Origin: Maribacter litopenaei
GTDB lineage: Bacteria > Bacteroidota > Bacteroidia > Flavobacteriales > Flavobacteriaceae
Length of the DNA: 64,000 bases
NCBI RefSeq assembly: GCF_025244665.1
Contig: NZ_CP104205.1
Coordinates: 1,106,001 to 1,170,000, forward strand
Direction: 5' to 3'
The position numbers were made by a program, and so were the translations under genes. Position 1 is the stretch's first letter, and each line of letters opens with the position of its first letter. The notes beneath the pieces are model-generated. The model searched no databases, had not been told where the DNA came from, and saw only the letters and a list, made by a program, of their open reading frames with translations. Shown here one piece after another: positions 63,444-64,000 of the stretch.

Positions 63444-64000
<557 letters not shown>

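Overview
The window looks like a chromosomal segment of a marine-type member of the Flavobacteriaceae (Bacteroidota). Evidence: a flavobacterial 16S rRNA gene whose 3' end still carries CACCTCCTTT, near-absence of Shine-Dalgarno sites, many promoters of the Bacteroidota form TTG-N19-TAnnTTTG, a crtZ/crtB/crtI carotenoid operon, and lineage-typical proteins (DUF4105, DUF4345, DUF4198, a long SecA, a RecQ lacking the zinc cysteines). Most of the window is core genome. I found no prophage, insertion sequence, CRISPR array or defence island.

Layout. 1-5 kb: two tiny proteins, a secreted amidohydrolase, an orphan histidine kinase and a Gfo/Idh/MocA oxidoreductase. 5-14 kb (minus): secA, DUF2795, cobalamin adenosyltransferase, a small membrane protein, a shrunken methyltransferase, a small secreted protein, an ABC-F ATPase and DUF4105. 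14-19 kb (plus): pssA, DinB, GyrI-like, MFS, DUF4345, DUF4198, and a low-molecular-weight phosphatase/arsenate reductase-like protein. 19-22 kb (minus): lptB, AhpD-like, tatC, kdsD. 22-30 kb: recQ, LD-carboxypeptidase, fasciclin protein, a carboxypeptidase-regulatory-like surface protein, rluF and a serine hydrolase. 30-36.5 kb (plus): two periplasmic folding factors (surA), moxR, aconitase and a thioredoxin-like protein without its cysteines. 36.5-40.1 kb (minus): carotenoid operon headed by a MerR/B12-binding regulator. 40.2-44.8 kb: a GH2 + GH127 glycosidase pair lying exactly between tRNA-Leu and tRNA-Lys. 44.9-57.4 kb: aroK, a phosphoribosyltransferase, an S4 protein, FKBP, an outer-membrane barrel, tgt, lptG, an EamA transporter, accA, dnaB and others. 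57.4-60.7 kb (minus): the thrS-infC-rpmI-rplT operon. 61-64 kb (plus): 16S, tRNA-Ile, tRNA-Ala and the start of 23S.

Data quality dominates interpretation. Roughly half of the protein genes, including indispensable ones (secA, thrS, infC, rplT, lptB, tatC, aconitase), are broken by single-base frameshifts, several at homopolymers, and the protein resumes perfectly in another frame. I read these as assembly or sequencing errors, not pseudogenes, and give merged coordinates for each gene. Two in-frame nonsense codons may have the same cause.

Most interesting biology: a probable adenosylcobalamin-dependent light-sensing regulator (W-x9-EH plus ExHxxG) leading the carotenoid operon, with a cobalamin adenosyltransferase 30 kb away; infC with no conventional start codon; a 15-base promoter core shared by the rRNA operon and tRNA-Lys, with similar cores at tgt and thrS; two paralogous small secreted proteins sharing a basic C-terminal motif; and several enzymes whose usual metal or redox cysteines are replaced (RecQ, Tgt, the TlpA-like protein).
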